Source: CAILHX01 sp964511385 (GTDB lineage: Bacteria > Pseudomonadota > Gammaproteobacteria > Burkholderiales > Methylophilaceae). Taken from it: DNA of 64,000 nt. Each line of letters starts with the position of its first letter. Position 1 is the first letter of the stretch. A program made the translations under genes and the position numbers. The stretch is from positions 11,813 through 75,812 of the forward strand of contig CAZEFE010000012.1 in NCBI GenBank assembly GCA_964511385.1, given 5' to 3'. Positions 17,010 to 24,526 of this stretch are shown one piece after another. The notes beneath the pieces are model-generated. The model was given only the letters and a program-made list of their open reading frames with translations, had not been told where the DNA came from and did not search any database.

Positions 17010-17950
17010 TCGTCCTTACTTTCGTAACGCTCATAGGCGTTGATGATTTTCTGTACCAACGGGTGGCGCACGACATCCTCACTCTGGAAGCGGGTGAAGG
17101 CAATGCCGCGCACATCCTTGAGCACTTCCTGCGCCACCACCAACCCGCTCTTCTGGCCGCGCGCCAGGTCGATCTGGGTGACATCGCCGGTAATCACCGC
17201 CTTGGTGCCAAAGCCGATGCGAGTCAGGAACATTTTCATCTGTTCCGGCGTGGTGTTCTGCGCCTCGTCCAGGATGATGAAGCTCTGGTTCAGGGTGCGT
17301 CCGCGCATGTAAGCCAGTGGCGCCACTTCGATGGCGTTGCGCTCGAACATCTTGGCCACGGTATCAAACCCCATCAGGTCGTACAACGCGTCGTACAGCG
17401 GGCGCAGGTAAGGGTCGACTTTCTGCGACAGGTCGCCGGGCAGGAAGCCCAGCCGTTCGCCGGCTTCAACCGCGGGGCGCACCAGTACGATGCGCTTGAC
17501 CCGGTCCCGCGTCAGGGCATCCACCGCGCTGGCGACTGCCAGATAGGTTTTGCCGGTACCCGCCGGGCCGATGCCGAAGGTGATGTCGAACTCCTGTATC
17601 TGCTGCAGATATTCCACCTGGCGCGGCGTGCGGCCATGCAGGTCGCGGCGGCGTGTCATCAGCACCGGCATGGCCGTGCTGGTCACATCCTCGGGCGACA
17701 GCTTGCCGATCTCGACCAGCCCCAACTGGATTTCTTCCAGTTCTATCGGGTTTTTGGCGCGGGCATAGAAATCCTGCAGCAACTGTGCCGCAAGTTCCGT
17801 CTGGTGTTTTTCTCCGGAAAGCCGGAAAGTCGCGCCGCGTCGGGCAATAACCACATCCAGCGCGGCTTCGATCTGCTTGATGTTTTCATCCAGTACGCCG
17901 CACAGGTTGGCAAGCCGCGTGTTGTCTTCGGGGGTGAGTGAGAGTTCCAA
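17006..17950 (-). CDS. phoH: PhoH-family ATPase (PhoL/YbeZ type)
   Basis: It has 314 residues: a KH-like N-terminus (residues about 1-75) and a helicase-like P-loop domain with Walker A GPAGTGKT and Walker B FIILDEAQNTTP. The YbeZ-type proteins work with YbeY in RNA processing, and the adjacent overlapping ybeY supports that assignment. It starts 8 nt after miaB. Confidence 0.95.
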   Translation of the reverse strand: MELSLTPEDNTRLANLCGVLDENIKQIEAALDVVIARRGATFRLSGEKHQTELAAQLLQDFYARAKNPIELEEIQLGLVEIGKLSPEDVTSTAMPVLMTRRRDLHGRTPRQVEYLQQIQEFDITFGIGPAGTGKTYLAVASAVDALTRDRVKRIVLVRPAVEAGERLGFLPGDLSQKVDPYLRPLYDALYDLMGFDTVAKMFERNAIEVAPLAYMRGRTLNQSFIILDEAQNTTPEQMKMFLTRIGFGTKAVITGDVTQIDLARGQKSGLVVAQEVLKDVRGIAFTRFQSEDVVRHPLVQKIINAYERYESKDE

Positions 17951-17958
17951 CTTAGTCC

Positions 17959-19287
17959 TTATACCAGGTCGCCACGCAGGCTGTGCGCCAGCGCTTCGGT
18001 GATGTTAACCAGCGCAAACTGGTTGATCAGGCTGGCGTCACCGTCAAAATTGACAATACGGTTGTTGTCGGTGCGGCCGGCCAGTTGTTTGGGGTCTTTT
18101 CTGGAAAAGCCTTCCACCAGTACGCGCTGGTGGGTGCCGACCATTTTCTGGCTATTTTCGAAACCCTGCTTTTCGATCAGTGCCTGCAATTGTTCGAGGC
18201 GTGCCTGTTTCACTTCCTGCGGCGTGTCGTCCGGCAGGTAAGAGGCGCCGGTGCCGGGGCGCGGGCTGTAGATGAAGCTGAAGCTGTAATCAAAGCCCAC
18301 ATCTTCGATCAGTTTGATGGTGGCGGCAAAGTCGGCATCCGTTTCGCCCGGGAAACCAATAATGAAATCGGATGACAGGTGCAGGTCAGGCCGTACCGCG
18401 CGTAGCTTGCGGATCAGCGACTTGTATTGCAGTGCGGTGTAGTTGCGCTTCATTGCCATCAGAATGCGGTCGGAGCCGGCCTGCACCGGCAAATGCAGGT
18501 GCGACACCAGCTTGGGCAGCTTGGCAAAAGCCTCGATCAGCGCCGGCGTCATTTCATTGGGGTGTGAGGTGGTGTAGCGCAGGCGCTCGATGCCGGGGAT
18601 TTCGTGCAGGTATTCCAGCAGCAAGGCAAGGTCGGCTGTTTCTCCAGAACTCATGCTGCCCCGGTAGCTATTGACGTTTTGCCCCAGCAGCGTGATTTCC
18701 TTGACACCCTGCTGCGCCAGTTGCGCGGCTTCCAGCAGCACGTCGTCGAACGGGCGCGAAACCTCCTCGCCGCGGGTGTAGGGCACGACGCAGAACGTAC
18801 AGTACTTGCTGCAGCCTTCCATGATGGATAGGAAGGCTGCGGCGCCTTCCACCCGGGGCGGCGGCAACCGGTCGAATTTCTCGATTTCGGGGAAGCTGAT
18901 GTCCACTTGCGCGCGGCCGGTACGCCGTTTTTCCGCGATCATTTCCGGCAGGCGATGCAGGGTTTGCGGGCCAAACACGATGTCCACCAGCGGTTCGCGC
19001 GAAATGATGGCCTTGCCTTCCTGACTGGCGACACAGCCGCCGACGGCGACCACCAGGTGCGGGTTGGCTTCTTTCAGGTCGCGCAGGCGGCCGAGTTGGT
19101 GGAATACCTTTTCCTGAGGCTTTTCACGGACGGAACAGGTGTTGACCAGGATCACATCCGCTTCTTCCGGGTTGTCGGTTTGCGTCATGCCTTCGGCGGC
19201 ATTCATCAGATCGGCCATGCGTGACGAGTCGTACTCGTTCATCTGGCAGCCGAAGGTTTTGATAAAGACTTTCTTGGGGGTTTGCAT
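17959..19287 (-). CDS. miaB: tRNA-2-methylthio-N6-dimethylallyladenosine synthase
   Basis: Radical-SAM methylthiotransferase that modifies A37 of tRNAs reading UNN codons. It has 442 residues from MQTPKKVFIKTFGCQMNE. The N-terminal auxiliary cluster cysteines are in FGCQMNE, VNTCSVRE and VGGCVA; the radical-SAM motif is CSKYCTFC; a C-terminal TRAM domain (VGTHQRVLVEGFSRKDPKQL) is present. It is the first gene of miaB-phoH-ybeY-corC, a conserved order. An in-frame N-terminal extension of 19 codons is rejected because the family starts here. Confidence 0.97.
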   Translation of the reverse strand: MQTPKKVFIKTFGCQMNEYDSSRMADLMNAAEGMTQTDNPEEADVILVNTCSVREKPQEKVFHQLGRLRDLKEANPHLVVAVGGCVASQEGKAIISREPLVDIVFGPQTLHRLPEMIAEKRRTGRAQVDISFPEIEKFDRLPPPRVEGAAAFLSIMEGCSKYCTFCVVPYTRGEEVSRPFDDVLLEAAQLAQQGVKEITLLGQNVNSYRGSMSSGETADLALLLEYLHEIPGIERLRYTTSHPNEMTPALIEAFAKLPKLVSHLHLPVQAGSDRILMAMKRNYTALQYKSLIRKLRAVRPDLHLSSDFIIGFPGETDADFAATIKLIEDVGFDYSFSFIYSPRPGTGASYLPDDTPQEVKQARLEQLQALIEKQGFENSQKMVGTHQRVLVEGFSRKDPKQLAGRTDNNRIVNFDGDASLINQFALVNITEALAHSLRGDLV

Positions 19288-19401
19288 GAGGCGAAGTCGC
19301 TGAAATTTTGTGCAATTATACCGGTTTGCCATAGCACTGACCAAGCGATAGCACTAATAAGCGTGCGGATTGGGTATAATCGCGAGTTAGACGCTTGCTA
19401 C

Positions 19402-19478
19402 GCGCCCGTAGCTCAGCTGGATAGAGTACTGCCCTCCGAAGGCAGGGGTCGGACGTTCGAATCGTCTCGGGCGCGCCA
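19402..19478 (+). tRNA. tRNA-Arg (anticodon CCG), integration target
   Basis: 77 nt including an encoded CCA. The acceptor stem GCGCCCG pairs with CGGGCGC, the discriminator is G, and the anticodon stem CTGCC/GGCAG encloses the loop CTCCGAA with anticodon CCG, reading CGG. Its 3' part from 19430 is duplicated at 40009-40059, so the gene is the attachment site of the element to its right and was kept intact by the integration. Confidence 0.97.
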
Positions 19479-19480
19479 TT
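19430..19480. repeat. attL, 51-bp direct repeat within tRNA-Arg(CCG)
   Basis: Runs from the anticodon stem through the CCA and two further bases; identical to 40009-40059. Confidence 0.95.
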
Positions 19481-19932
19481 TAATTTTATATATAATCAAT
19501 AAGTAAGCTAAATAAAGCTAAATAAAGCTAGATTATGCAAAATGTTATTTTAGCCTTGTTTTGCCGTTTCATTGGCACCGTTTTGGCACCGATTGCTGAA
19601 TCAGGCACAATTAAGTGTTGCCTTAAAGTTGCGTTTATTTAATAATGGTGGCGTGTGGTTAAATGGGAGACCAAGGCCGCACACAGAGCAATGGAAGCGT
19701 CTTGCATCACTAAAGAACATGCGCAGCCATCATTGATGGCTCGCGGCCTACAAAGTCTTACAGAGTATTAATGAAGCGACTTCTAATGGCGAGGTGCAAG
19801 GGGATGAGCAAACATCGTTAAAAAGACACGCTAGACTGCGCAATACCAGCCTCCCTCTATCGGTCAAGTGACCACTTAGAACACTGCCCGCGGGCTTCAC
19901 CGCTGAGGCTATCCAGCAATGGAGGCTTTAGC
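19481..19932. other. Left-end non-coding region of the element
   Basis: 452 bp without a convincing gene. It holds tandem AAGCTAAATA units (19504-19530 area) and TGGCACCGTTTTGG at 19573-19586, which recurs in the same orientation at 39919-39932 near the right end. In the excised circle the two would flank the attP core, so they are candidate integrase arm sites. A short direct TTGGCACCG repeat surrounds the left copy. Confidence 0.5.
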
Positions 19933-20268
19933 ATGTCTGTACAAACTGCAAAACATCTAGTTGAACTGCAAGCGCAGCAAATCCTACTTAATCTCCACCC
20001 GAATACAAGTTTAACGATTGAGCTTGTATCGCCGCTAATCCACAAATCCGTATTTACAATCCGCTCTGATATAACTCGCAGACCACATCTTCTTCCAAAA
20101 TTCACTCGAACTGCTAGCGGCGGCATTCTTTTTCAACTTAAAGACGTGCTGAGTTACATCAAAGGTGAATCTTCAAATTCAGATATTTCATCAAGCCAGC
20201 CAATACAAACAATTAAGCGCAAACGTGGGCGTCCTTCCCATGCAAGCAGGGAAGGCGGTGCGAAATGA
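19933..20268 (+). CDS. Small DNA-binding protein, excisionase/AlpA-like
   Basis: It has 111 residues, preceded by GGAGG. The middle (SPLIHKSVFTIRSDITRRPH, then LLPKFTRTASGGILFQLKDVLSYI) has the look of a MerR-like winged helix as in excisionases and AlpA activators, and the basic tail KRKRGRPSHASREGG contains an AT-hook-like RGRP. First gene inside attL; its stop overlaps the next start (ATGA). Directionality factor or regulator of the element is inference. Confidence 0.6.
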   Translation: MSVQTAKHLVELQAQQILLNLHPNTSLTIELVSPLIHKSVFTIRSDITRRPHLLPKFTRTASGGILFQLKDVLSYIKGESSNSDISSSQPIQTIKRKRGRPSHASREGGAK

Positions 20269-21158
20269 CAGATTTTGCGAGCATCGTAGAACACTTCGAT
20301 GGGCCAATCCTAGCCATACCCTTTCGATTGATTCACATCATCGGGGACATTAAAGTTGCCGCGTTCTTGAAGCAAGCGGCTTATCTCAGCGCGATTTCTA
20401 GGAAGAAGGAAGGTTGGTTTGACCTTCAGCAAGTGGGTGACGGATCAGATGTGGCAACTAATATCTTTGGGCGTCTTGGTAGCTGGCAATATTGTTTAGG
20501 ACTTTCACGCGATGAGCAAGCAGCAATTCGTAAGAAGTTGGTGACGCTTGGTCTTCTCGAAGAAGAGCGAAAGGGAGTTCCGGCTAGGCTACATTTTAGA
20601 GTCGACTTAAAAAAATACATAGAGCTAATTACCTCTAATCCAGATTCAGGAAATTCCCAAATCTTGAATGGGGAAAAGTCCGAATCTAGATTCTGTGAAA
20701 CTCCTAGTCTTGTCGTTGGAAATGCCGCAATCTATTCCATAGACAGACCTAATATAAATAATCCACCACCACCTGCTAGCTTAGCAGTTGAGGTGGTGGT
20801 GGATTTTCCACCTAATATAAACTCAGATTTATACGCTCCCATTAAAGAGATGTTAGGAAAGGTATCTGGTCACGATCAGCAGGCCATACTGGACGATTTA
20901 TCAGGATGGATTAGCACTCAAACGGCTGTAGGAAAGGTGGTAAGAAACCCTGTCGCCGTGTTAACTAAGATTATCAATCGTTACATATCTGGTGGGAACT
21001 GGGGAGAGTCATCCCACATCGGCCGACAAATGCGCTCTATTAAGCCACAACCTGTTTTAGTGGCAAGTAGACCTGAAATTGATCCTGATGCATGTGCTGT
21101 AGGTAGGCGGATGCTCAACGAAGTAAAACGGAAACGTATTGGTGAGTCAGAGCACTAG
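20265..21158 (+). CDS. Winged-helix replication-type protein
   Basis: It has 297 residues. Residues about 75-120 (LSRDEQAAIRKKLVTLGLLE plus EERKGVPARLHFRVDLKKY) form a winged helix like those at the front of phage and island replication proteins. The C-terminal stretch DLSGWISTQTAVGKVVRNPV recalls the STY4528-type island replication proteins, whose similar region also precedes a VxNP block. Translationally coupled to the upstream gene. The middle is interrupted by a 63-bp in-frame insertion with a strong palindrome (20747-20821). Replication initiation is inference. Confidence 0.45.
   Translation: MTDFASIVEHFDGPILAIPFRLIHIIGDIKVAAFLKQAAYLSAISRKKEGWFDLQQVGDGSDVATNIFGRLGSWQYCLGLSRDEQAAIRKKLVTLGLLEEERKGVPARLHFRVDLKKYIELITSNPDSGNSQILNGEKSESRFCETPSLVVGNAAIYSIDRPNINNPPPPASLAVEVVVDFPPNINSDLYAPIKEMLGKVSGHDQQAILDDLSGWISTQTAVGKVVRNPVAVLTKIINRYISGGNWGESSHIGRQMRSIKPQPVLVASRPEIDPDACAVGRRMLNEVKRKRIGESEH
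20747..20821. repeat. Palindrome flanked by a 12-bp direct repeat, inside a gene
   Basis: AATCCACCACCACCT (20760-20774) and its exact inverse AGGTGGTGGTGGATT (20791-20805) form a 15-bp perfect stem whose loop has a further small stem (GCTA/TAGC). ACCTAATATAAA stands on both sides (20747-20758, 20810-20821), 63 bp apart, so the unit adds exactly 21 codons to the host gene. The flanking repeat looks like a target duplication. Confidence 0.7.
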
Positions 21159-21227
21159 TAGCGGGATCATTTTGAGTGCAGAATCTCAACGCTAGAAATT
21201 TTGATACCGCACTCAGAGAGGATTGTC

Positions 21228-22244
21228 ATGCCAAACAATATTGTGAATTTGGTTGTCCATAAACTTATCAAAGATCAGCATGGGGCGGCATCTATTGAGT
21301 TGGCAGAGGCACCTATCAACATTACTCCGTCAGCGCAAAGGTTGATTGACCACTTACATAAACTCTATGCCGAACGTCCAGGTAAGGGATATGGGAAATT
21401 TGAAGTGGACGAGAACAATTTTCCGATGCCGCGTTTTGTCCGTGAATGTTTCGTGGATCATGCTACCAATTATTACGAGCTTTCAAGGGTCATGATGCAA
21501 CACTTGCAGGCTCGTGCAGGGCAGGAGCAATTAGCCACCGGTGGATATGTTCTCATTGCTCATGTGAATAATGGAGCAAATGATTTTCTGCTTGTAGCTA
21601 TTGTTACCGAAGTAGTGGGTACCGCTATCACCGAAGGGCTGGAGATCGTTGATAGTGTTCACTTGGATATGAGTAATTTGCGCGTCGCTGGTCGAATTGA
21701 CCTAACTGCTTGGCAGGGCGGGGCTGAGAGATACGTTAGCTTCCTGAAGGGGCGAGGCGAGGTAGCTAATTACTTCAAGAAGTTTCTTGGATGTAATGAT
21801 GTGTTGGTCGCCTTGCAAGAAACTCAAAAACTTGTAGATGCTCTTGAATCTTTTGCGACAAAGCAAAATTTAGAACCAGTGGTGCGTGATCAACTCTTTG
21901 AACAGGCATTCACTTACCTTGATGGACTTGGACGGAATGGCGATCCAGTGAGTCTCGATGCCTTTGCTAATCGATTGTGGCCAGACTCACCAGATGATTT
22001 GAGAGCAGCTTTGGCAGTTGAAGATATTCAACTTTCGGATGGGTTTGTTCCTGACCGGCGTGCGATCAAAGGGCTTGTGAAATTTAAAGGGGCATCCATA
22101 CACTGGAAGTTGGAGTTTGATCGGCGCGGATTGAGGAACGGTGATATTCGTTATGATCAGGATAATAACAAGCTTGTCTTATCAAATATCCCGGATGCTT
22201 TGCGCCGAGAGTTGCTTGAAGAGTTGAATGATGAGCCAGGCTAA
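21228..22244 (+). CDS. 37-kDa nucleoid-associated protein (NdpA/YejK family)
   Basis: It has 338 residues from MPNNIVNLVVHKL, preceded by GAGAGGA at a proper distance. Typical family segments: VVHKLIKDQHGAASIELAE, VDSVHLDMSNLRVAGRIDL and YVSFLKGRGEVANYFKKFLGC. NdpA/YejK proteins bind nucleoid DNA; in mobile elements their role is unknown, and they turn up in anti-phage loci. The last 17 nt overlap the start of the next gene, so the two proteins are translationally coupled and probably work together. Confidence 0.85.
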   Translation: MPNNIVNLVVHKLIKDQHGAASIELAEAPINITPSAQRLIDHLHKLYAERPGKGYGKFEVDENNFPMPRFVRECFVDHATNYYELSRVMMQHLQARAGQEQLATGGYVLIAHVNNGANDFLLVAIVTEVVGTAITEGLEIVDSVHLDMSNLRVAGRIDLTAWQGGAERYVSFLKGRGEVANYFKKFLGCNDVLVALQETQKLVDALESFATKQNLEPVVRDQLFEQAFTYLDGLGRNGDPVSLDAFANRLWPDSPDDLRAALAVEDIQLSDGFVPDRRAIKGLVKFKGASIHWKLEFDRRGLRNGDIRYDQDNNKLVLSNIPDALRRELLEELNDEPG

Positions 22245-23427
22245 GTTTGACCAATTGGTTGCTCTTTATCGAGCAATCAACTTCAAGGAGAACACTCGCC
22301 AAGGGACGCTTACTGTCGCCGATGAGGGGCAGCGTGACCTCATCACTGCCATGCTCGCTGACAATGATGAGTATGGCTTAAGAATACTTCATGGTAATGC
22401 TGACGTCCTTCAAGTGGGAGGGGATGTCGAGCTGGAAGTCAACGATCCAAAAATCTCCATCGGAATTGTTGCTACAGACCTAAATGATTTATTGGTTGCC
22501 CCAAAAGCGCGGATACGTGAGCCGGCTAGGTACTATATTCTTGGTGAAAAATTTTGCAAATCTGACCAAAACGTTCCAGAGTCCATTCAGCGGTATCGGA
22601 ATCTCATCAAGCTAATTGCATTACTCAAGCAGGCTGCAGCCTATTTGGATGAAGATTCTGGCGAGTTGGTTTTTATTCATGATGGAAAGTACGAGTTACC
22701 CATTCAATATGCCTACTCAAATGTTTCAGGGATGGATTTGGGGTGCATATCTCGATTACTTGAATCCTTCGAGAACGATATTCACAAGGATCAGAAGCTC
22801 GCTATTTTGGCAAAGTCAGTGCAGTCCATATGTAATTCCGCCAAGCCAAGGGAGCGTTTTGGTTTGCTTCTGGAACAATTACCGGAACTGCTGAAAAGTT
22901 TTTCTGAAGGGTATCGGTTATTTGTTGCTGATTTTTCCTACGACAAAATCGTCAACCAGCTTGAAGTGGCTAAGTTGGAAGAAATTGGGAAAATTCATAA
23001 GACTTTCGCGGACATCCAGAATCAAATTCTTGGCATTCCTGTTGCTACCATTGTTGTAGCTACTCAAATGAAAGCGGCAAGTTCTGTTGGCTATGAATTC
23101 TGGGTAAACACTGCGGTTCTTGTTGGGTGCTGGGTTTTTGCTATCTTGAGTATCTTCGTTTTAAGGAATCAATTTCACACTCTTACGGCAATTGGAAATG
23201 AAATAGCTCGCAAGAAACAACAGATGCTAAATGACTATAAGTCTGTTGAGGATTTAATTACTAAAAGCTTTCCTTTTCTTGAAGCTAGGCTGAATGCTCA
23301 GCGGTTGGCATTTTGTGCCGTAGGTGTAATTCTCTTGGTTGGGCTTGTGCTTTCTCACGTCGTATATTTTGTTTTGACTGATCCGGCACGGCACTGGTTT
23401 GAGGATGTGTTTTCTGTTTTATGTTGA
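22228..23427 (+). CDS. Unknown membrane protein coupled to the NdpA-like gene
   Basis: It has 399 residues; I do not recognise a family. The first 280 residues are soluble and mixed alpha/beta. A hydrophobic helix lies at about 292-312 (FWVNTAVLVGCWVFAILSIFVL) and a second at about 366-386 (AFCAVGVILLVGLVLSHVVYF), separated by a charged cytoplasmic-looking segment. The start (ATGATG at 22228) is inside the NdpA stop region. A sensor plus membrane-effector arrangement is possible but only inferred from architecture and place. Confidence 0.7.
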   Translation: MMSQAKFDQLVALYRAINFKENTRQGTLTVADEGQRDLITAMLADNDEYGLRILHGNADVLQVGGDVELEVNDPKISIGIVATDLNDLLVAPKARIREPARYYILGEKFCKSDQNVPESIQRYRNLIKLIALLKQAAAYLDEDSGELVFIHDGKYELPIQYAYSNVSGMDLGCISRLLESFENDIHKDQKLAILAKSVQSICNSAKPRERFGLLLEQLPELLKSFSEGYRLFVADFSYDKIVNQLEVAKLEEIGKIHKTFADIQNQILGIPVATIVVATQMKAASSVGYEFWVNTAVLVGCWVFAILSIFVLRNQFHTLTAIGNEIARKKQQMLNDYKSVEDLITKSFPFLEARLNAQRLAFCAVGVILLVGLVLSHVVYFVLTDPARHWFEDVFSVLC

Positions 23428-23622
23428 CTACTCAGGTAAAGACTCCACTAACTCGCGCAAGATGTCTGAAATACTCCGTCCTTGCTTAGCGGCATGGATT
23501 TTAAGCTTGATAGCTTGCTCTTCATCCAAATCAAAGTTGATCCGCTTTAAAATTTTTTTATCAGCAATAACGGCTTTTTGAACGCTTGGCCTACCAGCTT
23601 TAAGTCCTAATTTTGTATTCAT
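23428..23622 (-). CDS. ParG-like ribbon-helix-helix partition protein
   Basis: It has 64 residues: a basic flexible N-terminus (KLGLKAGRPSVQKAV) and a ribbon-helix-helix core (KRINFDLDEEQAIKLKIHAAKQGRSISDIL). It is 51 nt downstream of the ParA-like gene on the same strand, the order of parF-parG in TP228. It would bind the centromere and repress the operon; the ACTC boxes around it fit. Confidence 0.75.
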   Translation of the reverse strand: MNTKLGLKAGRPSVQKAVIADKKILKRINFDLDEEQAIKLKIHAAKQGRSISDILRELVESLPE

Positions 23623-23673
23623 GCTGTTCCCCTGATTATTTATGAGTGTTTCAGCGTTTAAATGTACAATTAC

Positions 23674-24303
23674 TCAATTGAGTAATTCATCAATTTCACT
23701 CGCTAGCATTTTTACCTCAAAGGCAGCGTCGCTGTCAGGTTCAGAATCCAGAACTGTGGTGCCAATGGCCGCTGTGGCCGGGTAGCTAACACGCTGTGTG
23801 ATACGTCGGTCGAGGACAGGTAATCCATAGCCAGAAAGTGCTTCTGCAACTTCAGCACCTATCCTGGTGCCCTTAATCAGCCTTGAGATTACAAACGCAG
23901 CTTGCAACTGTCCATCCGTCATCTCAATGCGCTGTTTAACCAAATCAACGAGGTCAGCAGTAGCCCAGATGTCGTATGGTGAGGGTGTGACCGGTATCAA
24001 TATAAAATTGGCTGCTTTGATTGCTGAAACCGCTAAATCGGCAGCTTGTGGTGCGCCGTCGATTACAACGTAATCCTTGCGGCCAATGCTTTTTATATCG
24101 CGTTCAATAGTAGGCCGGTCAATCCCGATCACAGGAACAGTTTGGCTTTCGTTAACCGCCGCCCAGTCGCGGGCTGAACCTTGTGGGTCGCTATCAACAA
24201 GCAAAACGTCTGACCCTCTGAGCTGAAAAGCTCTGGCGAGATGCGTAGCAATAGTGGTTTTGCCACTTCCACCTTTCTGATTCAGAACAGCGATTATTTT
24301 CAT
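23674..24303 (-). CDS. ParA-family (ParF-like) partition ATPase
   Basis: It has 209 residues, the short type Ib form without an N-terminal DNA-binding domain. The deviant Walker A is NQKGGSGKTT at about 8-17, Walker A' VDSDPQGSARDW at about 37-48, and Walker B VVIDGAPQ at about 78-85. With the RHH gene downstream it would segregate the element when it is extrachromosomal, which suggests a replicating or multi-copy stage. First gene of a minus-strand operon. Confidence 0.9.
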   Translation of the reverse strand: MKIIAVLNQKGGSGKTTIATHLARAFQLRGSDVLLVDSDPQGSARDWAAVNESQTVPVIGIDRPTIERDIKSIGRKDYVVIDGAPQAADLAVSAIKAANFILIPVTPSPYDIWATADLVDLVKQRIEMTDGQLQAAFVISRLIKGTRIGAEVAEALSGYGLPVLDRRITQRVSYPATAAIGTTVLDSEPDSDAAFEVKMLASEIDELLN

Positions 24304-24338
24304 AGGTGCCCCATGACGCAGATAAATAAATGTTCATT

Positions 24339-24400
24339 TACTCAAATGAGTATATGGGCAACAATATCACATTTACACAAATATGCAATTACTCATTTAT
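24339..24400. promoter_or_regulatory. ACTC-box region upstream of parA: candidate operator/centromere
   Basis: TACTCAAATGAGTA (24339-24352) is two inverted ACTCA boxes, and a further TTACTCATTT half-site lies at 24388-24397. A third inverted pair, ATTACTCAATTGAGTAAT (23669-23686), sits at the parA stop between parA and parG. ParG of TP228 recognises ACTC tetramer boxes separated by AT-rich spacers (known), which matches these sites. Confidence 0.6.
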
Positions 24401-24526
24401 GTAGTTATCCATGAGGATGTTAAAAAATCTTTTCTCTGGGGATAAACAGGCTGCCGCGAAATATATTTAATATTTTCTTTGGTAAAATCGGTTATTCTAA
24501 GAAAATCCTATTATTGAAAATAAAAA

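Noticed and set aside
19501..19535. Tandem AAGCTAAATA units as a CRISPR or iteron array
   Set aside because: Only two to three short units with no spacers, too few for CRISPR and too few to call an iteron origin.
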